A stretch of DNA of 64,000 nt from DATBHM01 sp963772375 (GCA_963772375.1 CAVYXG010000001.1:1488001-1552000); one strand, 5' to 3'. Counted from the stretch's first letter, positions 33,284-41,899 are shown. The notes: generated by a model from the letters alone, not told the origin. Made by a program: numbers and translations.

Positions 33284-34327
33284 CTAGCTGGACGCGGGCT
33301 GCGCCAGATCGCTCACCGTGGTGAGGCTGAACTGGTCAGCGATGTCCTTGGTCACCACGAACACGTTCTGGTCGACGGCCGGCGAGAAGTCGAGGACGTC
33401 CACCTTCTTCTTGGCGAGCAGGCCCGTGAGGATCTGCTGGTTGTTGTCCGGATCGCCGGACACCTTGGCGCTCGAATCCTGTGCGGTCGCCTCGCTCGCG
33501 AGGTACTCGGGCTTGAGGTCGATGTTGCCGTTGAACAGCGCGGTGTCCGAGACCTTCCGGCTCTCGAGGTCGAGCTGGTAGGAGACGTTGCAGCCCGCCT
33601 TGGCGAGGGCCTGGCCGTACATCTCGGCCACGATCCTGCTCTCGCCAAACGCACCCGAGACGCCGACGGTGATGTCGCCGCTGCAGCCGCTCGTCGTGCC
33701 GAGCAGGTTGTGCTGCGTCAGGAACCCCTCGGCCACGTGCTTCGGGTCCTGCTGGCCGATGTCGACCTGCTTGTTGAGCGTGAGCATCTCGTCGGTGGTG
33801 AGGGCCGCGCTGATGGCGTTGAGGATCCCCTTGATCGCGTCGCTGTCCTTGTCCGAGCGGATCACCGGGACGATGTTGTCCGATGCCTCGAGGTGCTTGT
33901 CATCCTGCAACACCACGAACGTGGGGTCGTATACGGAAGTCGAGAACAGCTCGCCCACCTGCACGGTGCCCGCCTTCAGCGCCTGGACCGTGATCGGCCC
34001 ACCGAAGTCGGTGGTCTTGATCGACTTGAAGACGATGCCGTAGAGGTCCTTCAGCCCGATCGCGCAGAACTTGTTGGTGGCGCAGTCCGGAGGTGCGCCG
34101 AAGACGAACGTGCTGGCGAGCGTGGGCCCGGTCGTGCTGCCACCGCTCGTCGTGGCGCCGCTCGTCGTGGCGCCGGTCGTCGTGGCGCCGGTCGTCGTGG
34201 CGCCGCTCGTCGTCGCACCGGTCGTGGTGCCAGTGGTGCCGCCCCCACCCGACCCTCCGCACGCCGCCCCCATGAGGGTGATGGCGAGGAAGGCCGCCCC
34301 GAGGGCGAACATGCGGGGTTTCCGCAT
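33284..34327 (-). CDS. Osmoprotectant ABC transporter binding lipoprotein, apparently circularly permuted
   Basis: A 347-aa lipoprotein of the OpuAC/ProX-like family, the extracellular receptor for the permease and ATPase genes downstream. The lipobox is around Cys23 (LMGAACGG); residues 29-70 are a Gly/Thr/Ala/Ser linker of GATTS/GATTT repeats. The two halves are in reverse of the usual order. Residues 73-208 (FVFGAPPDCATNKFC, GGPITVQALKAGTVQVGELFST, LTTDEMLTLNKQVDI) match the second half of normal proteins; 218-347 (DITVGVSGAFGESRIVAEMYGQ, LESRKVSDTALFNGNIDLKPEY, DQNVFVVTKDIADQFSL) match the first half. ATG follows GGAGGAGATACCC. Confidence 0.85.
   Translation of the reverse strand: MRKPRMFALGAAFLAITLMGAACGGSGGGGTTGTTTGATTSGATTTGATTTGATTSGATTSGGSTTGPTLASTFVFGAPPDCATNKFCAIGLKDLYGIVFKSIKTTDFGGPITVQALKAGTVQVGELFSTSVYDPTFVVLQDDKHLEASDNIVPVIRSDKDSDAIKGILNAISAALTTDEMLTLNKQVDIGQQDPKHVAEGFLTQHNLLGTTSGCSGDITVGVSGAFGESRIVAEMYGQALAKAGCNVSYQLDLESRKVSDTALFNGNIDLKPEYLASEATAQDSSAKVSGDPDNNQQILTGLLAKKKVDVLDFSPAVDQNVFVVTKDIADQFSLTTVSDLAQPASS
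34143..34232. repeat. Six 15-bp tandem repeats encoding the lipoprotein linker
   Basis: Units of CCG(C/G)TCGTCGTGGCG start at 34143, 34158, 34173, 34188, 34203 and 34218; the last two are diverged. Each codes for five linker residues (GATT plus Ser or Thr) on the minus strand, joining the lipid-anchored Cys to the binding domain. The in-frame period would let linker length vary by slippage without breaking the gene. Confidence 0.85.
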
Positions 34328-34391
34328 GGGTATCTCCTCCCGTCTGTCGTGGGGCATCGCGTCGCCCCCCCAACTGGATGCGCGAACCCTA

Positions 34392-35129
34392 TCAGGGCCC
34401 CGTGACACCGTCGGCGACGGCCGCGCGCCGGTCCTGTCTCGACCGCGTCCTCGGTGTTACAGCTCGTTCGAGCGCCGCGAACAGCAGTTCCGTGACGATC
34501 GCGAGCGTCGCCACCAGGATCGCGCCGCCATAGAACTGCGGCTCCTGCCCCTGCTGCGCAAACCCCCCGTTCAGGAAGCTCCCGAGCCCGGCCGCGCCCA
34601 CGAACCCGGCCAGCGTGGCCGTCGCCACCACCGTGACCGCCGCGGTTCGGAGCCCGGCCATGATGAGCGGGGCGGCGAGGGGCATCTCGAGCCCCCGGAG
34701 CACCTGCAGCTCGGTCAGGCCCATCCCCCGCGCCGCCTCGACCGTGTCCGGGTCGACCTCCTGCACCCCCACGTACGTGTTCGTGAGGATCGGCGGGATC
34801 GCGAGGAACACCAGAGCCACCGCCGTGGGGAACATCGAGAGCTGCAGCGACGGCGCCAGGCTGACGGTGGCGAAGAAGATCAGCACCACCAGGCCGTAGG
34901 ACGGGATCGCCCGGCCGATGTTCGCGATCGCGACCGCCAGCCAGGTCCCCCGGCGCTTGTGGCCGACGTACAGCCCGATCGGGATGGCGATGGCCGCCGC
35001 GATGGCGACGGAGATGGCCGACAGCTGGACGTGGTACCAGAGCTGCGACGCGATTCCCGGTTGGAAGTTCACCTCGTGCCAGTTGGAGGCGGTGAAGATC
35101 CACTGGATGGCGTCGACGAACGTGTTCAT
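34392..35129 (-). CDS. Osmoprotectant ABC transporter permease (OpuCB/ProW-like)
   Basis: A 245-aa inner-membrane permease with about six helices. The ABC permease coupling motif lies in EAARGMGLTELQVLRGLEMPLAAPLIMAGLRTA (EAA loop). It also has AIPSYGLVVLIFFATVSLAP and TATLAGFVGAAGLGSFLNGGF, characteristic of the glycine betaine/choline class. ATG at 35127-35129 overlaps the end of the upstream permease gene by 4 bases (ATGA). It lies between the binding lipoprotein and the second permease. Confidence 0.9.
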   Translation of the reverse strand: MNTFVDAIQWIFTASNWHEVNFQPGIASQLWYHVQLSAISVAIAAAIAIPIGLYVGHKRRGTWLAVAIANIGRAIPSYGLVVLIFFATVSLAPSLQLSMFPTAVALVFLAIPPILTNTYVGVQEVDPDTVEAARGMGLTELQVLRGLEMPLAAPLIMAGLRTAAVTVVATATLAGFVGAAGLGSFLNGGFAQQGQEPQFYGGAILVATLAIVTELLFAALERAVTPRTRSRQDRRAAVADGVTGP

Positions 35130-35860
35130 CGGGTCCTCGCGAGCCTCGCGACGTCGCGGGTCGCGACCTCGGTTCGGGCGCGGCGCCTCGACCAGGGCGC
35201 CAGGGCGCGGCCGAGTGCCAGGAGCAGCGCGTCCGCCGCCAGGGCCAGCCCGATGCACAGCAGCACCCCCACCCACACCGGAGGCAGGAACAGGGTCGTG
35301 ATCCCGGAGTTGATGAGCTGGCCGAGCGCGCCCTTGCCGATGACGAACCCCACCGTCACGAGCGCGATCGTGCTGACCGTGGCCAGCCGGATCCCGGCCA
35401 TGATGGCCGGAAGCGCCAGCGGCACGTCGACCCTCCACAGGATCTGGCGGTTCGAGTACCCCATGCCGAGGGCCGCCTCGCGCACGTCCGCATCGACCGA
35501 TCGCAGGCCGACGACGAAGTTCCGGAGCAGGATCAGCAGCGTGTAGATGACGAGCCCGACCTCGACGGTCAGATACGTCAGCCCGGTCGCCGGGATCAGC
35601 AGGATGAACAGCGCGATGCTCGGGATCGTGTACAGGAACCCGCTGGCCCACACGAGCGGCGGGTACGTCCGGGGCCGCCGATAGGCCAGGATCGACAGCG
35701 GGAACGCGATGAGGACGCCGACCGTGACGGCGATCACCGCCAGCAGCGCGTGAATCCCCAGGAACGTCAGGATCTCGTGCGGGTGGTCACCGAGCCACTG
35801 CCAGAAGCTCGGCGGCTTGATCTCCTGCCCGATCACCGCGTGGATCGCCAATGCGGTCAC
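35126..35860 (-). CDS. Osmoprotectant ABC transporter permease (second subunit)
   Basis: A 244-aa permease with helices around FLGIHALLAVIAVTVGVLIA, ASGFLYTIPSIALFILLIP and TLLILLRNFVVGLRSV; the EAA loop is REAALGMGYSNRQILWRVDVPLALPAIMAGIRLA, and VTVGFVIGKGALGQLINSG follows. It pairs with the permease encoded next to form the membrane channel. The GTG start (35858-35860) overlaps the TGA of the ATPase gene, so ATPase, permease 1 and permease 2 are translationally chained. Confidence 0.9.
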   Translation of the reverse strand: MTALAIHAVIGQEIKPPSFWQWLGDHPHEILTFLGIHALLAVIAVTVGVLIAFPLSILAYRRPRTYPPLVWASGFLYTIPSIALFILLIPATGLTYLTVEVGLVIYTLLILLRNFVVGLRSVDADVREAALGMGYSNRQILWRVDVPLALPAIMAGIRLATVSTIALVTVGFVIGKGALGQLINSGITTLFLPPVWVGVLLCIGLALAADALLLALGRALAPWSRRRARTEVATRDVARLARTR

Positions 35861-36966
35861 TGCGCGATCTCCCGGGTCAGGTGTTCGACGGTGAGGATTC
35901 CCAGGTATCGCTGGCCCTCGCTCACGACGACGGCGACGTTGGTCTCGGACGTCACGATCGAGTCGAGCGCCCTGCGCAGGGAGTCCTTCGCGGTGACGTA
36001 GGCGCTGAACCGGTGGGGCTTCGTGTCGCCGACCGTGGCCGCGCCGTCGAGGTCGGATCCGTCGATCCATCCGAGCAGCTCGTCGCCGTCCACCACGCTC
36101 ACCCAGCCCATGCCGCCGGCGGCCATCGCGCTGCGGGCCTCCTCGGCGGACGCGGCCGGCGCGACGACCGGGCCGGGTTCGACCTTGATCGACGAGACGG
36201 GGATCAGCGCCAGGCGCTTCAGGCCCCGGTCGGCGCCCACGAAGTCCTCGACGAACGGGGTCGCCGGGCCGCGGAGGATCTCCTCCGGCGAGGCGAACTG
36301 CTCCACGCGGGCGCCGTTGTTGAGGATGGCGATGCGGTCGGCCATCTTGATGGCCTCGTCGATGTCGTGCGTCACGAACACGATCGTCTTGCGCAGCCGC
36401 CGCTGGATGTCGAGGAACTGGTCCTGCAGGCGGGCCCGCACGATGGGGTCGACGGCCGCGAACGGCTCGTCCATGAGCATCACCGGCGGGTCGGCAGCGA
36501 GCGCGCGGGCCACGCCCACGCGCTGGCGCTGTCCGCCGGACAGCTCGGCCGGGTACCTGCGGAGCAGCTCGCGGTCGAGGTCGAACACCTCGACCAGCTC
36601 GTCGATGCGCTTCTCGACGCGGTCGTCGTCCCATCCGACCAGATTCGGAACCAACGCCATGTTCTCCGCGACCGTGCGGTGGGGCATGAGACCGATGCTC
36701 TGGATGACGTAGCCGATGTTCCGGCGGAGTTGCACGGGGTTCTGCCGCAGGACGTCGGTGCCGTTGACCACGATCGAACCGGACGTCGGTTCGATGAGCC
36801 GGTTGATCATCTTCATCGTGGTGGTCTTGCCGCACCCCGAGGGGCCGACCAGGACGACGGTCTCGCCCTCCGCGATCTCCAGCGAGAGGTCGTCCACGGC
36901 GGCGCCGGCCGCGGCGCTGTCGTAGCGCTTCGAGACGTTGTGCAGCGAGATCATCGGTTGGGACAT
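35857..36966 (-). CDS. Osmoprotectant ABC transporter ATPase with CBS domains (OpuCA/ProV-like)
   Basis: A 369-aa ATPase. Walker A GPSGCGKTT is at residues 41-49, the signature LSGGQRQRV at 142-150 and Walker B PVMLMDEPFA at 161-170, with the H-loop in FVTHDIDEAIKMADRI. After ~260 residues two CBS-like segments appear (AMAAGGMGWVSVVDGDELLGWID and VVVSEGQRYLGILTVEHLTREI), which in OpuA-type transporters sense ionic strength. First gene of the four-gene transporter operon; ATG at 36964-36966. Confidence 0.93.
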   Translation of the reverse strand: MSQPMISLHNVSKRYDSAAAGAAVDDLSLEIAEGETVVLVGPSGCGKTTTMKMINRLIEPTSGSIVVNGTDVLRQNPVQLRRNIGYVIQSIGLMPHRTVAENMALVPNLVGWDDDRVEKRIDELVEVFDLDRELLRRYPAELSGGQRQRVGVARALAADPPVMLMDEPFAAVDPIVRARLQDQFLDIQRRLRKTIVFVTHDIDEAIKMADRIAILNNGARVEQFASPEEILRGPATPFVEDFVGADRGLKRLALIPVSSIKVEPGPVVAPAASAEEARSAMAAGGMGWVSVVDGDELLGWIDGSDLDGAATVGDTKPHRFSAYVTAKDSLRRALDSIVTSETNVAVVVSEGQRYLGILTVEHLTREIAQ

Positions 36967-37080
36967 GGTCCAGCCTCGGCGTCGGGAGACCGGCCTATTC
37001 GACCACAGCCGCCGCGAGGGGAGGTCCGGGACGGCAGGGGGCGGAGTCCGGATGGCCCGTGATCTGGTCGCCGGTGGCGG

Positions 37081-37617
37081 TCACTTCGGCTTGAACGCCT
37101 CGAAGGGGTTGCGGCACGCCCGGCAGAAGTGGGTGGTCCGGCAGAGGGTCGGGCCGAACGCGCTCTCCTGAACGGTGTCCTCGCTGCCGCAGAACGGGCA
37201 CACGGCGGGTGGCGCCCCCGTCCTGCGCAGCGAGGCGAGCGGGACGAACATGGTGCCCGCCACAGCGGGTGGCGGGGGTGTGAGGCCGTAGCCCCGCAGC
37301 GCCTCGCGGCCCTCCGGCGTGACGCGGTCGCTCGTCCACGGGGGCGAGTACACGAACCGGACCTCGACCCGGCGGCCGGCGGCGGCTCCGTCCACGGCGG
37401 TCGTGACGTCCTCGCGGATGACGTCGAGGGCGGGGCAGCCCACGAACGTCGGCAGCAGGTCGATCGTCACCGCGTCGTCGGCGACCTCGACGCGTTCGAC
37501 GATGCCGAGGTCGGTGATCGCGACCGGCGGGATCTCGGGGTCGTGAACCCCGGCGAGGGCCTCCCACACGGCGAGCTCGACGGCGCCCGCGGTCTCCGCG
37601 GCCTCCGGTCGGGTCAC
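37081..37617 (-). CDS. paaD: Phenylacetyl-CoA epoxidase-associated protein PaaD
   Basis: A 178-aa protein with an N-terminal MIP18/DUF59 domain (LAGVHDPEIPPVAITDLGIVERVEV, LLPTFVGCPALDVI) and a C-terminal zinc/Fe-S ribbon: CPFCGSED and, later, CRTTHFCRACRNPFEAFKP. PaaD is thought to help mature the epoxidase's diiron or Fe-S centres. The GTG start (37615-37617) overlaps the paaC stop (GTGA). It closes the paa operon in this window; paaE is not seen. Confidence 0.9.
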   Translation of the reverse strand: MTRPEAAETAGAVELAVWEALAGVHDPEIPPVAITDLGIVERVEVADDAVTIDLLPTFVGCPALDVIREDVTTAVDGAAAGRRVEVRFVYSPPWTSDRVTPEGREALRGYGLTPPPPAVAGTMFVPLASLRRTGAPPAVCPFCGSEDTVQESAFGPTLCRTTHFCRACRNPFEAFKPK

Positions 37618-38483
37618 CACGTCGCCCCCGGGTGCTCGCGATACAGCCTCGTCATCTCGTCCCACAGCGGCTCGAAGTCCTCGGAGTGGTGGCCGTGCCG
37701 GCCGCCCGCGCCGGCGAACGCGCCCTCGTGCGCCCACCGCCCGTCGCGGCGGACGATCCCAGGGACGGCGAGCTCCTCGGCTCCGGCCTCGATCTCGCCG
37801 GTCGACGTCGGCACCATCTCGCCGCCGATCGGCCCGTGGTGCTCCAGGACGTAGTCGAGCGACACCGACTCGAGGTCCCGGCCGAGCCGCTCGAGCCACT
37901 CGCCGAGCAGCTCCTCCGACGTCCGTGGCAGGACGCCGTCGGCGACCAGCTCGGGTTCACCGGGGAGCGGTTCGAACAGCGCGATCGCCTCCCCCACCGC
38001 GGCGACGAACCCGTCGGCCAGCTTCTGCCGGCCGGTCTGGGGTCCGTTCGCGAGCCGTTCGAACCAGGCCCGGGCGTGTTCCAGGTGGTACCGCTCCTCC
38101 AGCCGGATGACCTCGGTGAGCTCGGCGAGCCCGGCCCACGACGACCCAGCGACCGCGGCGAGGCGCACCTCGTCGGCCGTGTCGTACAGGTAGTGCCGCG
38201 CGAGCGTGTAGCCCCAGTCGCGGTTGGGGCGTTCGGTCAGGACGGCGTTGCGGTACTCGCTCGCCGAACGACCGAGGGCCAGCGAGTCCTCGTCCCGCCC
38301 GGTGGCCTCCTTGGCCAGCCCGTACAGCAGCCGGGCGTGCGCCATCTCGTCCTGGGCGATCGAGGAGAACGCCAGATCCTCCTCGATGTGCGGGGCCCAC
38401 CCCGTCCACTCCGAGTGGCGGTGGCCCATGATCAGCTCGTCGTCGGCCAGGGCGAACAGCAGCTCGAGGCGCGGGTCGTCCAT
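37614..38483 (-). CDS. paaC: Phenylacetyl-CoA 1,2-epoxidase subunit PaaC
   Basis: A 289-aa structural subunit of the multicomponent epoxidase that forms 1,2-epoxyphenylacetyl-CoA. LLFALADDELIMGHRHSEWTGWAPHIEEDLAFSSIAQDEMAHARLLYG is the PaaC signature, with a four-helix ferritin-like core (EVIRLEERYHLEHARAWFERL). PaaC lacks the diiron site of PaaA but stabilises the complex. Its ATG stands two bases after the end of a group II intron; no obvious ribosome binding site precedes it in spliced or unspliced RNA, so re-initiation after the amidohydrolase gene is likely. Confidence 0.93.
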   Translation of the reverse strand: MDDPRLELLFALADDELIMGHRHSEWTGWAPHIEEDLAFSSIAQDEMAHARLLYGLAKEATGRDEDSLALGRSASEYRNAVLTERPNRDWGYTLARHYLYDTADEVRLAAVAGSSWAGLAELTEVIRLEERYHLEHARAWFERLANGPQTGRQKLADGFVAAVGEAIALFEPLPGEPELVADGVLPRTSEELLGEWLERLGRDLESVSLDYVLEHHGPIGGEMVPTSTGEIEAGAEELAVPGIVRRDGRWAHEGAFAGAGGRHGHHSEDFEPLWDEMTRLYREHPGATW

Positions 38484-38485
38484 TG

Positions 38486-38571
38486 GTAGTCAGGGGCGCG
38501 GTGTCCGACGAGCGGACCCGTTTCCCCATCCCCCTTTCAAACCGTGCGTGCGGTTTTCCCGCACACGGCTT
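38486..38571 (-). ncRNA. Group II intron domains V and VI
   Basis: Domain V (38539-38571): on the minus strand a 33-nt hairpin with AAGCCGTGTGCGG, a GAAA tetraloop and the complementary CCGCACGCACGGTTT, containing the catalytic AGC. Domain VI (38486-38538) follows, ending in the AC of the 3' splice site. The hairpin is intact, so splicing is plausible. Confidence 0.8.
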
Positions 38572-38593
38572 ACCGATGGTCCTTGAGACATCT

Positions 38594-39943
38594 CTACGCG
38601 GCTCCTGGGTAGCGAATGGTCCCACGTAACCGGTGCAGGCCGTGGTCCCGGAACCAGTCGCTCGTCCACATCTCGAGGTGGCGAGGCCGGACGTTGCGCC
38701 CCACCCGCCGAAGCAGGAGGCGGCGGAGCCGGCGCTGCACGTACCGGTCGATGGAGACGAACTTGTACGTGGCGTTCCCGGTGCGGAAGTAGTTCCCCCA
38801 TCCCCGGAGCACGGGGTTCAGATCCCGGATGACTACCCGGATGTCTGACACCCCACCCCGGTTCCGGCCGGTGAGCTCGCGCACCCGCTGCCTCACCCGG
38901 TTCATGGCCCTCGCCGAGGGCCACCGGTGCAGGTAGTACCGGCGGATGCCCTGCTCCAGCAGGCGCCCCGAGACCCGGGCCTGGAAGTGACAGCCCAAGA
39001 AGTCGAAGCCCTGCCGGCCTTCGCGGAGGTCCACCTTCCGCGTCTTGTCCGGGTTCAGGCTCAGGTGAAGCCCGGCCAGGGTCGTCCCGACCAGGCCATC
39101 AGCCCGTTCCAGCGCGTTGGGGGTCCGGGTCATGACCACGAAGTCGTCGGCGTAGCGCACCATGACTCCGAGGCGTTCCCCGTCCCGTGCCCAGGCCCTG
39201 TCCAGAGCGTCGAGGTAGATGTTGGCGAGCAGAGGGGAGATCACTCCCCCCTGGGGGGTCCCTGCGACCGGCTCGCGGAGCCTCCCCTCCTCCATCACCC
39301 CTGCCTTGAGCCACTGGCGCACCAGCTTCAGCACCCGGCGGTCGGACACCCGCCTCCCCACCGCTTCGAGGAGCAAGTCGTGTGAGATCTGCCCGAAGAA
39401 GTCGGTGATGTCGGCGTCCAGGGTGAAGACGTAGCCCCGGATGAAGGCGACCCTGATCTGCTCCAGGGCCTCGGTGGGACTGCGACCGGGCCGGTAGCCG
39501 TAGGAGACGGGCGAGAAGTCCGCCTCGAAGATCGGCTCCAGCACGAGCTTGGTCGCAGCCTGGACCACCCGGTCTGAGACCGTCGGGATGCCGAGCGGAC
39601 GCGTCCGCCCGTCTGGCTTCGGGATGTACCGGCGGAGCACGGGGCTCGGCCGGTACCTGCCCGCTCGAAGGACCTGTTGGAGCTCTCGGAGCATCCGCTC
39701 CACTCCGTAGGCCTCCACGTCCGCGAGGCTCTGGTGATCGACCCCCGCGGCTCCCCGGTTCGCCCGGACCCGCTGCCACGCCGCCCACAGGACGTCATCC
39801 CTGTGGATCCGGTCGTACAGGGCGTGGAAGCGGCGGCCAGGTGACCGCTTGGCTGATGCCTGGAGCCGGCCTTGGAGGCGTCGCACTTTGTCACCGGAGG
39901 GTGCCCCGATGGGGTGGTTGGGCCGGGGGGTGACCCCGGCCAT
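38594..39943 (-). CDS. ltrA: Group II intron reverse transcriptase/maturase
   Basis: A 449-aa intron-encoded protein. The RT domain shows RRYIPKPDGRTRPLGIPTVSDRVVQ, DADITDFFGQISHDLLL, TPQGGVISPLLANIYLD and the catalytic YADD at residues 264-267; the maturase (X/GIIM) domain ends RHLEMWTSDWFRDHGLHRLRGTIRYP. There is no C-terminal HNH endonuclease, as in several bacterial intron classes such as class C. The ATG at 39941-39943 follows AAGGAGGT and GAGGGC. The frame is open far upstream, but that part is intron RNA structure, not protein. Confidence 0.9.
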   Translation of the reverse strand: MAGVTPRPNHPIGAPSGDKVRRLQGRLQASAKRSPGRRFHALYDRIHRDDVLWAAWQRVRANRGAAGVDHQSLADVEAYGVERMLRELQQVLRAGRYRPSPVLRRYIPKPDGRTRPLGIPTVSDRVVQAATKLVLEPIFEADFSPVSYGYRPGRSPTEALEQIRVAFIRGYVFTLDADITDFFGQISHDLLLEAVGRRVSDRRVLKLVRQWLKAGVMEEGRLREPVAGTPQGGVISPLLANIYLDALDRAWARDGERLGVMVRYADDFVVMTRTPNALERADGLVGTTLAGLHLSLNPDKTRKVDLREGRQGFDFLGCHFQARVSGRLLEQGIRRYYLHRWPSARAMNRVRQRVRELTGRNRGGVSDIRVVIRDLNPVLRGWGNYFRTGNATYKFVSIDRYVQRRLRRLLLRRVGRNVRPRHLEMWTSDWFRDHGLHRLRGTIRYPGAA

Positions 39944-40457
39944 GCCCTCGCGCGTACCTCCTTGGCCGGCGTGACCAAAGTAGGGGTCCTTCCCTCCCGC
40001 CGGGTTGTGCTGCCCGGCGATCGGCGGTACTACGACCCCCTCGGACTCCCGCTGCCCTCCGCTTCGTTTCGCCGTCGGCTTATGGAAGCGGTCTTTGCCC
40101 GACGCAGGCGGGGCAGACGGGCCTCTCCTGTTCCGAACCGAACCGTGAGCACGTGCCGTTCCCCGTACCCCGGGGAGACCTGGCGCGGATGGTCCGGAAG
40201 TCCTAGCGCCAGACGTGGCCTTCGCCGTGACATGAGCGGCTCGGCTCTCCCGTTGTGAATCTGACGAGGCTGCAGGATTCACTTGATGTTGCGGCCCGCG
40301 CTCTTGCTCCCCCCAGAGGGGCTCTTGACGCCACGCTTCGACCGGACGCCTCTCGACGCCGGCCGGTGGCCTGCTACCAGGCGCTCCGGCGCTTACCTGG
40401 GCGGGACTTGCACCCGCTGGCTCGGTCCAGCTTTCAGGACGCGACATGGAGACGATG

Positions 40458-41534
40458 CTAGCGCCGCCCGGGTTCGATCAGCCGGCCGTCGAGCACGATC
40501 GCCGTGGGTGCGTCGAGCACGGACAGGTCCTCACGCGGGTCGCGGACGTACGCCACGATGTCGGCGCGGGCCCCCTCCTCGATCCCGGCCAGCCCGAGGA
40601 ACGTCCGCGCGTCCCACGAGCCCGCGGCCAGCGCCGCCTCGGCCGGGATCCCGCAGGAGGCGAGCAGCGCGATCTCCTCGCGGACCCGCCCGTGCGCGAT
40701 GACCACGTCGGTTCCCGCAAGAAGGATGACCCCGGCTTCCCATGCGGCGTGCACCACCTCCCGGACCGATCGGTGCGCCACGTCCGTCCATTCCCGATTC
40801 TCAGCCGTGGCCCGCGCCGGTGGCGAGGAGAGCACCGCGCCCACCGTCGGCGTGAGCGCGAGGCCCCGGGCGGCGATCGTCGCGAGGGAGGACTCGGACG
40901 CGAAGGTGCCGTGCTCGACCGAGTCGCATCCTGCGGCGACGGCCATCTCGACCGTCTCGGCCAGGATCGCGTGGACGGCGAGCCTGCCGCCGGCTTCATG
41001 AACCAGCCGGGCCGCGTCGGCCAGGGTCTCCGGCGGGAAGCTCACGCTGCGCCCGGCGTCCGTCCGCCAGTCGCCGACGACCTTGGCCCAGCCACCGCCC
41101 CCCGCTCGGAGCTCCTCGACCGCGGCCTCCGCAAGCTCGTCGTCGCCGACCTCCCGGGCCCACCCCGGGACGAACCGCCCCCTGCCGGCGAGCCATCGCC
41201 CGGCGGTGAGGATCCTGGGCAGGCCCTCCCCCTCCAGCGTCGCGGTGACATCGGACACGGCGCCGGGTTCGCGGACCAGGAGCACGCCGCCCTCGACGTG
41301 GTCGCGTGCACGGGTCATCACGTCCGGGTCGTCCGCCGGACCGCCGTCCTTTCCCACCGTCAGATGGGCGTGCGCGTCGACCAGCCCCGGCGTCAGGATC
41401 ACGTCCTCGGCCACCGTGCGAGCGTCCGCCCCCGATCCATCGAACGACACGAGGCCGCCCGGACCCACGAAGACGTCCCGTTCGACACCGTCGGGGAGGA
41501 CCGTGCCCCGGAGGTGTAGCCGGGGTTCGGTCAT
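40458..41534 (-). CDS. Amidohydrolase within the paa operon
   Basis: A 358-aa amidohydrolase-superfamily enzyme. LTPGLVDAHAHLTVG supplies the HxH metal motif; later GGRLAVHAIL and CDSVEHGTF give further His ligands, and GVILLAGTDVVIAHG the terminal Asp. The first ~50 and last ~40 residues form the small composite sandwich domain typical of imidazolonepropionase-like hydrolases. Substrate unknown. It overlaps paaB by 4 bases (ATGA) and precedes the intron. An amidohydrolase between paaB and paaC is unusual; a role in phenylacetate metabolism is only suggested by position. Confidence 0.8.
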   Translation of the reverse strand: MTEPRLHLRGTVLPDGVERDVFVGPGGLVSFDGSGADARTVAEDVILTPGLVDAHAHLTVGKDGGPADDPDVMTRARDHVEGGVLLVREPGAVSDVTATLEGEGLPRILTAGRWLAGRGRFVPGWAREVGDDELAEAAVEELRAGGGGWAKVVGDWRTDAGRSVSFPPETLADAARLVHEAGGRLAVHAILAETVEMAVAAGCDSVEHGTFASESSLATIAARGLALTPTVGAVLSSPPARATAENREWTDVAHRSVREVVHAAWEAGVILLAGTDVVIAHGRVREEIALLASCGIPAEAALAAGSWDARTFLGLAGIEEGARADIVAYVRDPREDLSVLDAPTAIVLDGRLIEPGRR

Positions 41535-41899
41535 GGCTCCGGTTCGGTGTGTTCCGCTGCACGGACGCGGCCGGCCGGCGGCCGGGGGTGGTCGACCACC
41601 ATGCCGCGTTCGGCCATCTCGCGGGCGACTCGCTTGAGCTTGCCGCCGACCCCCGCGTAGGCCTCCTGGCGACGGTACGAGTGGTCGGTCACGCCGCCCA
41701 GGGTCTCGGCCGCGTCGGGACCGACGTGGAGCTCGGCATCGCCGCGGCGGCGAACCGCATACGCGACGCCCTCCTTGTGGCGGAAATGGGTCTCCCGGGC
41801 GAGCACCAGGGCCATGTCCGCGTCCGGGGCCTTGACCCCGCCGACGACGACGAAGTCGTCGTCGGCGGTGCGCTTCCCGAGCACGTCCCAGACGTCCAC
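41531..41899 (-). CDS. paaB: Phenylacetyl-CoA 1,2-epoxidase subunit PaaB
   Basis: A 122-aa subunit of the epoxidase. MDVWDVLGKRTADDDFVVVGGVKAPDADMALVLARETHFRHKEGVAYAVRRR resembles the compact PaaB fold, which bridges PaaA and PaaC. It starts at ATG 41897-41899, 31 bases after paaA, and its stop overlaps the amidohydrolase start. The C-terminus (DHPRPPAGRVRAAEH) is longer than usual. Confidence 0.88.
   Translation of the reverse strand: MDVWDVLGKRTADDDFVVVGGVKAPDADMALVLARETHFRHKEGVAYAVRRRGDAELHVGPDAAETLGGVTDHSYRRQEAYAGVGGKLKRVAREMAERGMVVDHPRPPAGRVRAAEHTEPEP

Larger units (their letters stand above)
38486..40445 (-). mobile_element. Group II intron inserted in the paa operon
   Basis: About 1.96 kb, same orientation as the operon. 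The 3' end carries a domain V hairpin (38539-38571, AGC triad, GAAA loop) and domain VI ending ...CCCCTGACTAC at 38486, two bases before paaC. The 5' end, placed at about 40445, begins GTCGCGTCCTGAAAGCTGG, close to but not matching the GUGYG consensus, 12 bases after the amidohydrolase stop. It encodes its own reverse transcriptase/maturase. The 5' boundary is a best estimate. Confidence 0.85.

Noticed and set aside
39944..40447. N-terminal extension of the intron reverse transcriptase to 40447.
   Set aside because: This part is the intron's structured RNA (domains I-IV) and its translation is low-complexity; ATG 39943 has a good ribosome site.
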